This document shows, piece after piece, positions 46,801 to 54,137 of a DNA stretch of 56,148 nt. The notes beneath the pieces are model-generated. The model had not been told where the DNA came from. It did not search any database and saw only the letters and a program-made list of their open reading frames with translations. The stretch is from Clostridia bacterium. Lineage in GTDB: Bacteria; Bacillota; Clostridia; Oscillospirales; CAG-272. A program made the position numbers and the translations under genes. Within the stretch, counting starts at the first letter, position 1. Every line of letters starts with the position of its first letter. Location of the stretch: assembly GCA_017504785.1 (NCBI GenBank), contig JAFVQL010000081.1:1-56148 (forward strand), read 5' to 3'.

Positions 46801-49030
46801 TGGAACCGTCCTGCCAGGCGGGGTTAGATATTCCGGAGGCTGTAACACCGTTGTAGTTGGTGCCTGTACCAAGATAGAACCACTGGTTATGAACGTACAA
46901 GAAGTTGTAGATCGTTCCGTTGAACCACCCGATTCTTATGCGGTAAACGTAACCGTTCAGAGGGCCTGCGATCTTGCTCTGCAACGACGTATACGCGTTT
47001 TTCTGGTTGTTATCGGTAAGAGAGGCTGCTTCCTTGAGTGTGTTGCGTGAGAAGCAGGTATCGTGGTGAAGCGCATGCTCGACCTTTTCACAGTCGCTGT
47101 TTGCGCCTGTGCCGTGAACGTGGTAGGGAATGCTGCAGCAGGATCCATCGTGCACGTGTTCTGTCAATGAACAGCATGCGCCAACGTGAAGGTGCTCTTC
47201 TTTTTCGCAGACCAATTCGGCGTTTCCGCATGCTTCGGTGTGCACGTGTGCCTCGAGGCCGCAGTCGGCACTGTTGCACGCTTCGGTGTGTTGATGACCA
47301 ACCACGTCGTTGGTGATACAAACCGCTTCGCCGTTAAACGTCATTGTGTAGTATCTTCTGAGGTAATAAGCGTTTATAGCGGTCGTGCCGTCGGGGGAAA
47401 TCGGAACGTCTTTGTCCGAAAGCGCTTCGCAGAACTCAAAGCAGCTTGCATCGGGAATGGAAAGGTCATCCACGGCGCTTGCCTTTGGATCATCACCGAG
47501 AGGAACGCCGGTAACGGTTTTGAAGCTGTCGAGCGTAAAGCCGGAGTCGTTGGCATTTTCAAGCCAATAAATTACCGTGTAGGACGTTGTGCCCGCCTCC
47601 CACTGTGCTTGATAATTCAGGTTATGCTCAACGGAGTTGATGATGTATCCTCCGTTCGCATTCGTGGGGTAGGGGTGCTCCGTTACCTGTTCGGTATCGT
47701 CCGGGTCATTTTTTACAGATTTCAGCTCCCAGTTCAGGAAGGCATAGCCGGGGCGTGTCGGGGGCGGAAGAACGACGGTCGTTTTGAAGCGGGCATAGTG
47801 GTTTGTAACGCCGTATGCTTCGTTATTGTCGTTCAGATCGAAATTTACGAAATAGTAGATCCTATCGTAATAAATTTCTACGGCAAACGAGCCGTCTTCG
47901 GAAATGGCGAGATCGGAATCGTAGTAAAGAGGGGAAAAGCCGAGGCGCGGCGTATCGAGTCCCTCGCCAATGCGGGCGTTCGCAATGCCGGTCATTGTGA
48001 TCGTTTCGGCAAGGGTGTATTCGTCGTCGTAAAGATTCTGCTCGAAAACCATAACCGAGTACATAACCTCTTGGGGGATGAAATATACGTCGATCGTGAC
48101 GTTATCCACTTGGTTGTCAAACTGAATGCTGGTTGCCAAAACGTATTCGTCTATATCCTCTTCTTCTTCGTTTTCAGGCCGTGTTTTGTCGCCGTAGGCG
48201 ATCTTGTTTCTTTGTATATAGCTTTCTAACTCGGCTTCATCTTTGGGCGCACCCGTAACGTATTTTGCCTGGTCAACCCTTACGTAGGGAAGATAACCGA
48301 TTTCAAGCGGTGTGGCTACCGTGCCTGTATAGGAAGTGTTTTCGGGGAGCGTGACCGTAAACACGTTCGCTGCATTTTCGCCGTCAAGGTTGTCGAGCGC
48401 CGGGTTTTTGTGACGGTACGCATAGTTGATCTCTATCTGGAAAAGAGAGAAAGCCCCCTCCAAAAGATTCGGCGCATCCGCCATTGCGCGGGCGGATAAG
48501 GGTGCCAATGCGGATTTTTCTTTCGCCGCCCCCGCCTCCGCGGTTTCTGTTGCCGCTGCCTTGCTTTCGGACGCGGGAAGGATCACCTTTAGTATATCGC
48601 TGACGTATTTATCGTCATCGACCGTAACGATACAGCGCAAGCAGGCGGCGCCGTCAACGGTCGCCGCATTGTAAAGCAATGCTTCGGTGATCACCGCGAA
48701 GCTGAATACGTAACCGCTGACGGTTGCCCATCTTCCTTCGCCGATCATGACCTGCCAAGAATATCTGGCATCATTGCCAAGAGAGGGGTCCAGCGTTGTG
48801 AATGCGTAAAGCTTGCCGCCCTTTGCAAGCGAGACCGGATTGCTGTCCTCGCAAGAAAGCTTTACCATTCCTTCTATATAGCTTTCGGTATTGTCTTGCG
48901 TTTGCTCCGGGGCGGGCGCCGCTGCGGTGCTGCCGTCATCTGCTACGGAAAAGACCTTGATAGGAAACGCCGTCACAACGTCCATAAGAAGGACCAGAGC
49001 CAAAAGCAAGGAAAATATTTTGTTTTTCAT
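43802..49030 (-). CDS. Giant secreted protein with His/Cys-rich block and InlB/MucBP-like repeats
   Basis: A 1742-residue protein. Signal peptide MKNKIFSLLLALVLLMDVVT with a probable cut after VFSVA, then a low-complexity AAAPAPEQ linker. The middle contains repeated beta-rich modules like Listeria-Bacteroides/InlB B repeats (RPGYAFLNWELK, RFAGWYSTPNCADGTEFVF, FTGWYYLVDETPVRFDF) and MucBP-like ones (YTVKYYREGTTQELADAVEG). Residues about 580-860 hold ten or so HxH-X(2-4)-C motifs (HVHTEAC, HLHVGAC, HVHDGSC, HTHGDGNC, HVHGEGDC) split by an aromatic segment of about 80 residues. The C-terminus has a short SpaA/Cna-B-like strand pattern but no LPXTG, membrane helix or dockerin. Last gene of the sipW operon, preceded by AAGGAGGTACC. 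An extracellular matrix or adhesive role is inferred. Confidence 0.85.
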   Translation of the reverse strand: MKNKIFSLLLALVLLMDVVTAFPIKVFSVADDGSTAAAPAPEQTQDNTESYIEGMVKLSCEDSNPVSLAKGGKLYAFTTLDPSLGNDARYSWQVMIGEGRWATVSGYVFSFAVITEALLYNAATVDGAACLRCIVTVDDDKYVSDILKVILPASESKAAATETAEAGAAKEKSALAPLSARAMADAPNLLEGAFSLFQIEINYAYRHKNPALDNLDGENAANVFTVTLPENTSYTGTVATPLEIGYLPYVRVDQAKYVTGAPKDEAELESYIQRNKIAYGDKTRPENEEEEDIDEYVLATSIQFDNQVDNVTIDVYFIPQEVMYSVMVFEQNLYDDEYTLAETITMTGIANARIGEGLDTPRLGFSPLYYDSDLAISEDGSFAVEIYYDRIYYFVNFDLNDNNEAYGVTNHYARFKTTVVLPPPTRPGYAFLNWELKSVKNDPDDTEQVTEHPYPTNANGGYIINSVEHNLNYQAQWEAGTTSYTVIYWLENANDSGFTLDSFKTVTGVPLGDDPKASAVDDLSIPDASCFEFCEALSDKDVPISPDGTTAINAYYLRRYYTMTFNGEAVCITNDVVGHQHTEACNSADCGLEAHVHTEACGNAELVCEKEEHLHVGACCSLTEHVHDGSCCSIPYHVHGTGANSDCEKVEHALHHDTCFSRNTLKEAASLTDNNQKNAYTSLQSKIAGPLNGYVYRIRIGWFNGTIYNFLYVHNQWFYLGTGTNYNGVTASGISNPAWQDGSTASAAATAICGLEIHTHGDGNCTCPLTEHDHTSGCTCTIDRHVHGEGDCVYACGKEAHRHNINCYSHNCGKEAHTHNGDCKRTCQLIEHTCTADCQTKQTQNFLQFRAKYNADISKIWTSIEEHFTEGERWKDRDETYFGEVLVYVPFMPPADITFNEDVGTAKNIYTINYYLESLGEADKVYKTYSFDLNNSISAKYSYLTPDEDFFDIRGFKKFESDPAVSGGQIKDETDYEVSLYYLREEYKLEFVSLGTTLSTHTKVLKYQQPIGASLELMAKDVPYPSTKETGAIRFAGWYSTPNCADGTEFVFDGSTTMPEGGLVLYAKWETCSYTVNIYTDKSKTTLFDTQTVLFNSFIDEPNYLHIQHPGVGGDHPGNLPDQEHPGIDDEDHNIFTGWYYLVDETPVRFDFNTMSVKFDMEIYAGWTTRTAVKYSVRYVYFNGEEYVDIAESIGGSSLAGITKTFKAKVGEDLDEDYRANFFPDIRSHTMVMSANEDENVFLFVYSSLDTVEYTVTHNFVNETFASILGGNSISLTIPHEIRGEDLKTQAASVAVSFREGITKENIIQAAEKQYGDLSSEDEEEIWTIITDMSPDYFIQDLILTTDSDQNNAIFKWTDEHGQALYQVLYYIESVDGTEYLIYNFPNVPQQIKVADGTEIDAEQDEHIREIQHFEFDPDNPLNITSGTATATAVDPDTGTLKKGLVLKLHYKRKTYKYTVKYYREGTTQELADAVEGEAKYQQMVSIADIAKTIDGYTLTNGSSQVAKTASDDQEIICSYQGLSVNYRYQIIGVGGTIAEPTDTVSIGAGKPKAKTLVLWNDGYILNAWYYAIGDGERQSVPAGWLSNDNMVISLPDPEVSLAGQTVYVYAEVIPTTRRFHVEGFETVENDPQAFVFRLIGKAGTATANIDVTFTIFDIGYMDIDHLPYGEYTLRTLHWAWRFGHPDTVSFNGEILNAEAGEVTLDLNTVGDVIITYPKDAVDAWLSDAASGVVPLNSISPH

Positions 49031-49046
49031 TTGGTACCTCCTTACC

Positions 49047-49628
49047 TTAAGGCGTCGAAATCCGTTCTGTCAGCATACTGCCTTTTCCTTCAACCTCAAC
49101 GACTTCAACGGCGGGCCATGCCGCGTGAACTGCGTCGATGGGATCTGCCTGGATTGAGGTGGTGAGAAGCTGAAGGCGAAGCTCATAGCCTGCTTTTTCG
49201 GTTTCCAGCCGTGTGGCTTGCGCCAGGATCGTTACGGATTCTCCGGGGAGAAGCACCTTCTCGTAATAATAGAATCCGTCACTCTCTGCGTGAAACCAAT
49301 TCTCTGTTATAAAGGTGATATCGAAATCTACGCCTTCCTTCGGGACGTCGGAAGAAATCGTGTGCTCGTCTTCCACGGAGATCCAGTTGACGATCGCAAG
49401 GGCGCGAACGTAAACGGGGATGTTACCCACGTTTGTGATTGCCTCTTGATCCTCCAGCTGGATCCTGGCAACGGGGGGGATAAACGTGTTGTTCGTTGTG
49501 CCGGTTCGGGTCGCGATATACGCAATGGTTCCGCCGATCGCCACGGATAACAAGAGCGTTGAAATTATGGATAGGACGATCGCGCGCCTTCCTCGGTGTT
49601 TAAAGAAGTCAATGATACGTTGTTTCAT
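49047..49628 (-). CDS. SipW-dependent secreted protein 4 (TasA/CalY-like)
   Basis: A 193-residue protein with a short basic cytoplasmic start (KQRIIDFFKHRGRRAI) and a signal segment of the SipW-dependent type, SVAIGGTIAYIATRTGTTNN followed by a TFIPP strand start. The mature part is beta-rich (IPVYVRALAIVNWI, FYYYEKVLLPGESVTILAQA), like camelysin/TasA modules but shorter. It ends 16 bases before the giant protein start, so the two are tightly coupled. Confidence 0.8.
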   Translation of the reverse strand: MKQRIIDFFKHRGRRAIVLSIISTLLLSVAIGGTIAYIATRTGTTNNTFIPPVARIQLEDQEAITNVGNIPVYVRALAIVNWISVEDEHTISSDVPKEGVDFDITFITENWFHAESDGFYYYEKVLLPGESVTILAQATRLETEKAGYELRLQLLTTSIQADPIDAVHAAWPAVEVVEVEGKGSMLTERISTP

Positions 49629-49637
49629 ATACCCTCC

Positions 49638-50312
49638 TTACGGAGATGCGCTATCGTCTTCAGGCCAGCCCCAAGCGGTGGTGGGATCAGGGGAGTTGCT
49701 GTCCGCCTGCACCGATTGGCAAATAAGCTTGAATTGAATAGAGCTGTTTTTAAATTCGTTGCCCATATCGGGGGAGAAGAACACCGTGTCGAAAAGCGAT
49801 GCGGTCTGCTCTTCGGATGCAAGGGCAAATTTATAGTAATAATATCCCTCGTGATATACCCAAGGGCTTTCAGCGTCTGTCTTGAAATTGCAAACGATGA
49901 GATCTTCCCAGCCGGGGGATATTTCGTGTTCGGATCGAAGAATGTTTTTTTCTGTTTTGATTCTGACGTAAATGGGAATCGTTCCGCTGTTTTTTGCGCC
50001 AACGCCCCCATAGGTGTAAATGCCGGCAGGCATAATTCGTATGGGGTCCGCAGACCACGCATAATTGCCGTCGTCGCTTACCTCGATAAGCGATACGTCG
50101 AGCGAGCCGGTGACGATTCTGTTGTTTTCCGATACCGCGGAATCCGTGAAGTACGCAAAGGTTTGAGCAGCAAAGATGGCGGCGAGCGCGATCATGGCGA
50201 TGATCGGCGCAATAAGAAAATAAGGGCTGCGGTGCTTTTTCGCATTCTTCTTGACGGGCTCGGGCGTGTGCTCGGTCGTATCGGTGATAGGTGTCATAGA
50301 ATGAACGTCCAT
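49638..50312 (-). CDS. SipW-dependent secreted protein 3 (TasA/CalY-like, long cytoplasmic start)
   Basis: A 224-residue protein. About 30 polar residues come before the hydrophobic segment FLIAPIIAMIALAAIFAAQT, which runs into FAYFTDSAVSENNRIVTGSL, the typical SipW-substrate junction. The mature part is beta-rich with GTIPIYVRIKTEKNI and a Tyr cluster. The ribosome binding site GGAGGAGG supports ATG 50312. It lies nine bases before the next substrate. The long N-terminal tail is unusual for a signal peptide and may leave a membrane-bound form. Confidence 0.8.
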   Translation of the reverse strand: MDVHSMTPITDTTEHTPEPVKKNAKKHRSPYFLIAPIIAMIALAAIFAAQTFAYFTDSAVSENNRIVTGSLDVSLIEVSDDGNYAWSADPIRIMPAGIYTYGGVGAKNSGTIPIYVRIKTEKNILRSEHEISPGWEDLIVCNFKTDAESPWVYHEGYYYYKFALASEEQTASLFDTVFFSPDMGNEFKNSSIQFKLICQSVQADSNSPDPTTAWGWPEDDSASP

Positions 50313-50446
50313 CTTTTCCTCCTCCTTTGCTGAATTTTTAGGGTAGTGCGTTTTTTTCTTTGTAGATCGTTTCGTTTTGGGTGAGAGGGTGTAGCGTAGG
50401 CCATCCTAACAAAGCCTTGCCACAACCGTCACTTCGTTTGCTTTTT

Positions 50447-50482
50447 GCAAGCGTGCCCCAAGCCCGCTTGGGGCACGCTTGC
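50447..50482. repeat. Perfect 16-bp palindrome within the sipW operon
   Basis: GCAAGCGTGCCCCAAG (50447-50462), loop CCCG, exact complement at 50467-50482. No T-run on either side, so not a classical terminator. It sits in the 207-bp gap between substrates 2 and 3, where frames on both strands are spurious (ACPKRAWGT-type peptides). Likely a dispersed palindromic element or RNA-processing hairpin. Confidence 0.7.
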
Positions 50483-50519
50483 CATAGAAAAAATCCGAGG
50501 GGTGTCAGTTTTGTTGATT

Positions 50520-51074
50520 TTACCACGCCTCCGGGAACGATGTCGCGAGTGCTTCTTCAGCATTGTTAAAGCCAACCGTCTGCGTTGCGTATGCCGTAAC
50601 CTTAACCGTCAGGGTATTGAATGCTGCCATTTCTGCGTTCCAGGCAGCAGGAATTGCCATGTTCGTGGTAAGAGTAGCATTGTTTCCTACGGTCAAAGCC
50701 GCGTTAACGACTGCGTAAATTGCATATCCCTCTGCGGTTGGAGCGTACGCTGTCGTATCGGCGCCGTCAACGGTGAAAACGTTTTGGATCGTTTCCAAAT
50801 TGAAGGTACTCGAGCCATTCGTAACTACTTCGATAATCAAACCAACGTAAGCGTTTTCCGTGCCAACGTTTTCGATCGTAGCAACCTTTTCGTACGTCTG
50901 ACCGGGGTACAATCTCGTGTCGGTCTCGTCGTATGTCAACTCGATATCAACGTTACCTGCCGTGAAAACGTTCGTTTTAGCATCGGTGTCCGTGAAGTAT
51001 GCAAGAGACGTGCCTACGATCGAAAGAACGATCAAGCATGCTGCGAGAGTCATCATGAAAATCTTCTTTTTCAT
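50520..51074 (-). CDS. SipW-dependent secreted protein 2 (TasA/CalY-like)
   Basis: A 184-residue protein with the clearest SipW-type signal: MKKKIFMMTLAACLIVLSIV then GTSLAYFTDTDAKTNVFTAG followed by NVDIEL. The mature domain of about 155 residues is rich in Thr, Val and Asn (RLYPGQTYEKVATIENVGTE, LTVKVTAYATQTVGF), as in camelysin/TasA fibre subunits. No protease motif is seen. It follows substrate 1 by 30 bp with its own GGAGGAT ribosome binding site. Confidence 0.9.
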   Translation of the reverse strand: MKKKIFMMTLAACLIVLSIVGTSLAYFTDTDAKTNVFTAGNVDIELTYDETDTRLYPGQTYEKVATIENVGTENAYVGLIIEVVTNGSSTFNLETIQNVFTVDGADTTAYAPTAEGYAIYAVVNAALTVGNNATLTTNMAIPAAWNAEMAAFNTLTVKVTAYATQTVGFNNAEEALATSFPEAW

Positions 51075-51104
51075 TTTGTCATCCTCCGTGGTTCTTGATT
51101 AAAA

Positions 51105-51650
51105 TTATGAATCGAGTTCCTGTGCTTCGGTCCAAGCGTCTGCCGCGGTATCAAAGCCAAAGAACTGAACTGCGTAAGCCGTAAACTTCAAATCGAGGTT
51201 TGCACTCAGCGCATCGTACTCTCCCTTCGTACGGTTAGCGTTAGCAGTGACCGTGTTGCCCTTGATAACGGCAAAATCTGTGTCGGTTGCCGTTGCGCCC
51301 ACCTCGCGGTAGTAAACACCGGCTTCAAGGAGAGTCCAACCGTCGTCCACCGTATAGTTCAAAAACTCGTCGAAGTCTGCGGTCTTTTCAATTTTGATGA
51401 AAAGCCAGCAGTCTTCGCTGTTTGCTTTTACAGTTACCACAGGATCAACCGTGTACGTCTTACCGGGAACCATCTTGGACGCATTCAATTCGTTCTCCTG
51501 CCCAAGTTCAATGTTGATGTCACCGGCTGTAAAGGTGTTCGCTTTGGTATCGGTCTTCATGGACAGATAAGCGAGGGTTCCTGCGATTGAGCCTGCAACG
51601 AGCATTGCGGCACAAAGCGCGATCGTGAGTACCTTGTAAAACTTTTTCAT
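51105..51650 (-). CDS. SipW-dependent secreted protein 1 (TasA/CalY-like)
   Basis: A 181-residue protein. I chose ATG 51650 (behind GGAAAGGAC) because it gives MKKFYKVLTIALCAAMLVAG followed by SIAGTLAYLSMKTDTKANTF, a SipW-type signal; upstream codons in frame add unrelated residues. The mature domain matches substrate 2 in plan: GDINIEL start, MVPGKTYTVDPVVTVKANSE, and a C-terminal LDLKFTAYAVQFFGFDTAAD. The two share the -FTAYAVQ-/-VTAYATQ- ending and are probably paralogous fibre subunits. Confidence 0.9.
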   Translation of the reverse strand: MKKFYKVLTIALCAAMLVAGSIAGTLAYLSMKTDTKANTFTAGDINIELGQENELNASKMVPGKTYTVDPVVTVKANSEDCWLFIKIEKTADFDEFLNYTVDDGWTLLEAGVYYREVGATATDTDFAVIKGNTVTANANRTKGEYDALSANLDLKFTAYAVQFFGFDTAADAWTEAQELDS

Positions 51651-51695
51651 GATTTTTTGTCCTTTCCAAAAAAATGTTGTTAGGATGTTTGGCGG

Positions 51696-51723
51696 ATCAA
51701 AGTGCGATCGGTAGCACTTTGAT
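51696..51723 (-). promoter_or_regulatory. Intercistronic hairpin between sipW and substrate 1
   Basis: ATCAAAGTGC (51696-51705) and exact complement GCACTTTGAT (51714-51723), loop 8 nt, no T-run. Probably an mRNA-processing or stability element that raises substrate expression relative to the peptidase. Confidence 0.6.
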
Positions 51724-51782
51724 TGTCGTCGTATATGAGTAAGCCTTTCGGCAAAGCTCCAAAGCTTGTTTCGCGGACCCAA

Positions 51783-52514
51783 TCATTGCGTGTGATCGTC
51801 CTGCGCGGCAGGGGGCTTGTTTGCGGTGGGAGATGTATTTGCGGTGGGAGGCTCGCCCTCGGCGGCTTCTTTCGGCGCAGGCATTTGATCCTCGGCGGAT
51901 TTCTTCGGCGTGCCACCGAATATTGTCATTGCGACCAAAAATACGCAAAAAACAATGGTTACGTACTTTCCCGGCGGGTTTTGCGTGAAGTGCGCGACGT
52001 AGCCGAGCAGGGGAATGGAGAAAACGGGCTTTCCGACAATGTTGGATGACCCTAAATTTCCGACGCCAAGCTTGCCGTCAAGCGTGTAGCCCGTAGGAGA
52101 ATTTTCGTTTTTGTTGTTAACACCGTAAGTGGTGTACATAACGATCGGGTTTCCCGCATCGTCCTTTGCAACCGTGGGTTGTCCGTTTTGGTCGAGCACG
52201 TATTCGCCGTACTGATTTTTAACGTAAGCCGGGCCGACGACCTCGTAGATCTTGTGCGTGACCTTCGTGCCCTTGCTGTCGATAACGTAGGTGACCGTAT
52301 CACCCGCCTTTAGGTTTTGCGCTTCCTGCGGGGTGATGGGCTTAACGTAGACGAGCGAGCCCGTCATGATTTCAGGTTCCATGGAGCCGGAGAGAACAAT
52401 GTGAGGCTCGATCCCGAACAGCCGAACGCCAACGAGCAGAACGACCAGCAAAATGAATGCACCCAAAGCAATTTGTGAGACGATATCGATCGCTCTTTTT
52501 ATTTTGCTTCTCAT
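51783..52514 (-). CDS. sipW: SipW-like signal peptidase I (Ser-His type)
   Basis: A 243-residue membrane peptidase from ATG 52514 behind GAAAGGAGGGAC; an earlier frame adds 30 unrelated residues. TM1 is about residues 15-34 (IALGAFILLVVLLVGVRLFG). The catalytic Ser44 lies in LSGSMEPEI. Where bacterial enzymes have Lys, TKVTHKIYEV provides His87, the mark of the ER/SipW type. TM2 is at YVTIVFCVFLVAMTIFGG, and the protein ends in a Pro/Ala-rich cytoplasmic tail (PPTANTSPTANKPPAAQ). It should process the four substrates downstream. First gene of the operon. Confidence 0.93.
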   Translation of the reverse strand: MRSKIKRAIDIVSQIALGAFILLVVLLVGVRLFGIEPHIVLSGSMEPEIMTGSLVYVKPITPQEAQNLKAGDTVTYVIDSKGTKVTHKIYEVVGPAYVKNQYGEYVLDQNGQPTVAKDDAGNPIVMYTTYGVNNKNENSPTGYTLDGKLGVGNLGSSNIVGKPVFSIPLLGYVAHFTQNPPGKYVTIVFCVFLVAMTIFGGTPKKSAEDQMPAPKEAAEGEPPTANTSPTANKPPAAQDDHTQ

Positions 52515-52602
52515 TTGTCCCTCCTTTCTAACGTTTTCGGCGTTATGCCTTCGCACGTTCGTGCGCGCAATAAAAAAATACAAAAATCTTACCTGTATAT
52601 AC

Positions 52603-52631
52603 ATTATAATTTAATTTAAATGAATTGTCAA
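52603..52631 (-). promoter_or_regulatory. Consensus promoter of the sipW operon
   Basis: Minus strand TTGACA (52626-52631), a 17-base spacer and TATAAT (52603-52608), perfect sigma-A boxes in an A/T-rich context, about 90 nt before sipW. Confidence 0.88.
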
Positions 52632-53332
52632 TAGTTGCCTATAAAAAAACGAATCGCTTGTCGCTCGCTGCCTGTAAAAAGGGATAAAGCGCTTGGTGTT
52701 TTTTCGCTTTTTTGGGGGGCGGATATTCATAACGGAGCTCCGCCGTCGTGTAATAAACGAAAAATCGGCGGTGTCAGCTCCCAATTTTGGAGCGGCTCCG
52801 CCGGCGGTTTGCGCGCAAAAAGCTTACCTTGCCGCATCTGCCGCCGCAAGGGCGCGCGGTTGCGTGCAAGGCACGCGGATCTTACGGCTAGGCGTTATCC
52901 TTATCTCCGTTTATTTCTGTGAAAATCTTGATTCTTGCCGAGAAGAGTGGTATAATGTTAATAATAGCGGTATAGGCATGCTTATTTTTGCAAGGCGGCA
53001 AATGGCGGTCCGCTATAAAAAAACAGGCGGGAAAGAACAATAGATTGATATTTACTTTGCAGAATTTGGCGAGAGAAAAGCAAAGAATTCACTTCGAAAT
53101 CGCGAAAATTGCAAAGTATAGTTGTCAAATCCATGCCATTTGGCGCGAAAAATCACTACACATAGACGAACGAGATCCTCGTTTTTTGCCGAGCTGTTTT
53201 TCGCCGCAAGCGATGCAAGAAGGGATCTTTAAAAGTATATGAATGCGTTTGCATGAGAAACCGAAAAGAAAACAACTGTGATTAAAAAGCGGATGAACGA
53301 TTACAAAATTCATGAAATGAGAAGTCGGAGCA
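52632..53332. other. Gene-free stretch with GC-rich inverted repeats and a promoter
   Basis: No supported gene; short frames here lack ribosome binding sites. About 52733-52790 holds GGAGCT-CCGCCG facing CGGCGG-(TGTC)-AGCTCC, and about 52865 has GCGTGC-AAG-GCACGC, so the left half is a GC-rich structured island. The right half is A/T-rich up to the CPBP gene. Confidence 0.5.
52928..52956 (+). promoter_or_regulatory. Sigma-A promoter in the gap before the CPBP gene
   Basis: TTGATT (52928-52933), a 17-base spacer and TATAAT (52951-52956). The next plausible gene starts at 53333, which would leave a 370-nt leader. Confidence 0.7.
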
Positions 53333-54076
53333 ATGAACGTTTTGAAGAAGCTATACGATAAAAGCAAAATATGGTTCGCTATCGCGTGGATTATAGCATA
53401 CTGTGTGCTGATGTCCGTGGGAGATGCTATCTCTGTTTCGATCGGAATAGATAAATCCGCGACTCTTGCCATAGGCATTGTCCTCTCGGTGATGCTTTTG
53501 CTGTTTTTGAAGAAGCACGGACTTTCCCGGGACTACGGACTTTGCGTACCAAAGGCTTCTGCGAAGTCCATGCTGTACTACGTACCAATTCTCGTAATGC
53601 TCACGGCAAACCTTTGGTATGGCGTGACCTTGAATTACGGTGCGCTTGAGACAGTTCTCTATATCTTGGCAATGCTTTGCGTTGGCTTTCTCGAGGAAGT
53701 GATCTTTCGCGGACTTCTCTTTGAGGCGATGCGAAGGGACAACGTGAAGGCGGCCATCATCGTTTCAAGCGTGACCTTCGGCTTCGGGCATATCATCAAT
53801 CTGATAAACGGCTCCGGCGCTGAACTACTTCCCAATCTGCTTCAGGTGTTGTATGCCACCGCAGCAGGTTTTATGTTTGTGATGATGTATTACAAATCAA
53901 AAAGTTTGGTTGTTTGCATTATCGCTCATGGTGTCTTCAATGCACTCAGCGTATTTGCAAATGAAGCAAACGCAACGGCAGAAATGCGAATGCTGACCGC
54001 AATTTTGCTTACCGTAATAACAGGCTCTTACGCGCTTTATCTCGCGTTTTCGATGAAAGGGAAAATGAATGATTAG
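53333..54076 (+). CDS. CPBP (Abi/Rce1-like) intramembrane metalloprotease
   Basis: A 247-residue membrane protein with about seven helices. Motif 1 EEVIFRG (about 121-127), motif 2 VTFGFGHIINL with His (about 152) and motif 3 IIAHGVFNALS with His (about 199) form the CPBP metal site. Family roles include peptide processing, bacteriocin self-immunity and prenyl-protein-type cleavage; the local context gives no partner. GGAG lies six bases before ATG 53333. Its base composition is more A/T-rich than the core genes, hinting at an accessory gene. Confidence 0.88.
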   Translation: MNVLKKLYDKSKIWFAIAWIIAYCVLMSVGDAISVSIGIDKSATLAIGIVLSVMLLLFLKKHGLSRDYGLCVPKASAKSMLYYVPILVMLTANLWYGVTLNYGALETVLYILAMLCVGFLEEVIFRGLLFEAMRRDNVKAAIIVSSVTFGFGHIINLINGSGAELLPNLLQVLYATAAGFMFVMMYYKSKSLVVCIIAHGVFNALSVFANEANATAEMRMLTAILLTVITGSYALYLAFSMKGKMND

Positions 54077-54102
54077 CCTATCGCCCATTTGACTACTAAA
54101 CA

Positions 54103-54131
54103 TTGAATTTTCGTAGATAATGTGATATAAT
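54103..54131 (+). promoter_or_regulatory. Promoter overlapped by an operator-like inverted repeat
   Basis: TTGAAT (54103-54108), a 17-base spacer and TATAAT (54126-54131). TTTCGTAG (54109-54116) and its complement CTACGAAA (54137-54144) flank the -10 box symmetrically, as for a dimeric repressor site. Confidence 0.65.
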
Positions 54132-54137
54132 ATTTTC

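Noticed and set aside
50338-50569. Short frames around the palindrome at 50447 (ACPKRAWGT-type peptides)
   Set aside because: They appear on both strands of a palindrome, have no ribosome binding site and belong to a repeat-like segment.
52693-53242. Overlapping frames of 84-116 codons before the CPBP gene
   Set aside because: No ribosome binding sites, low-complexity or stem-derived peptides, and no recognisable domain.
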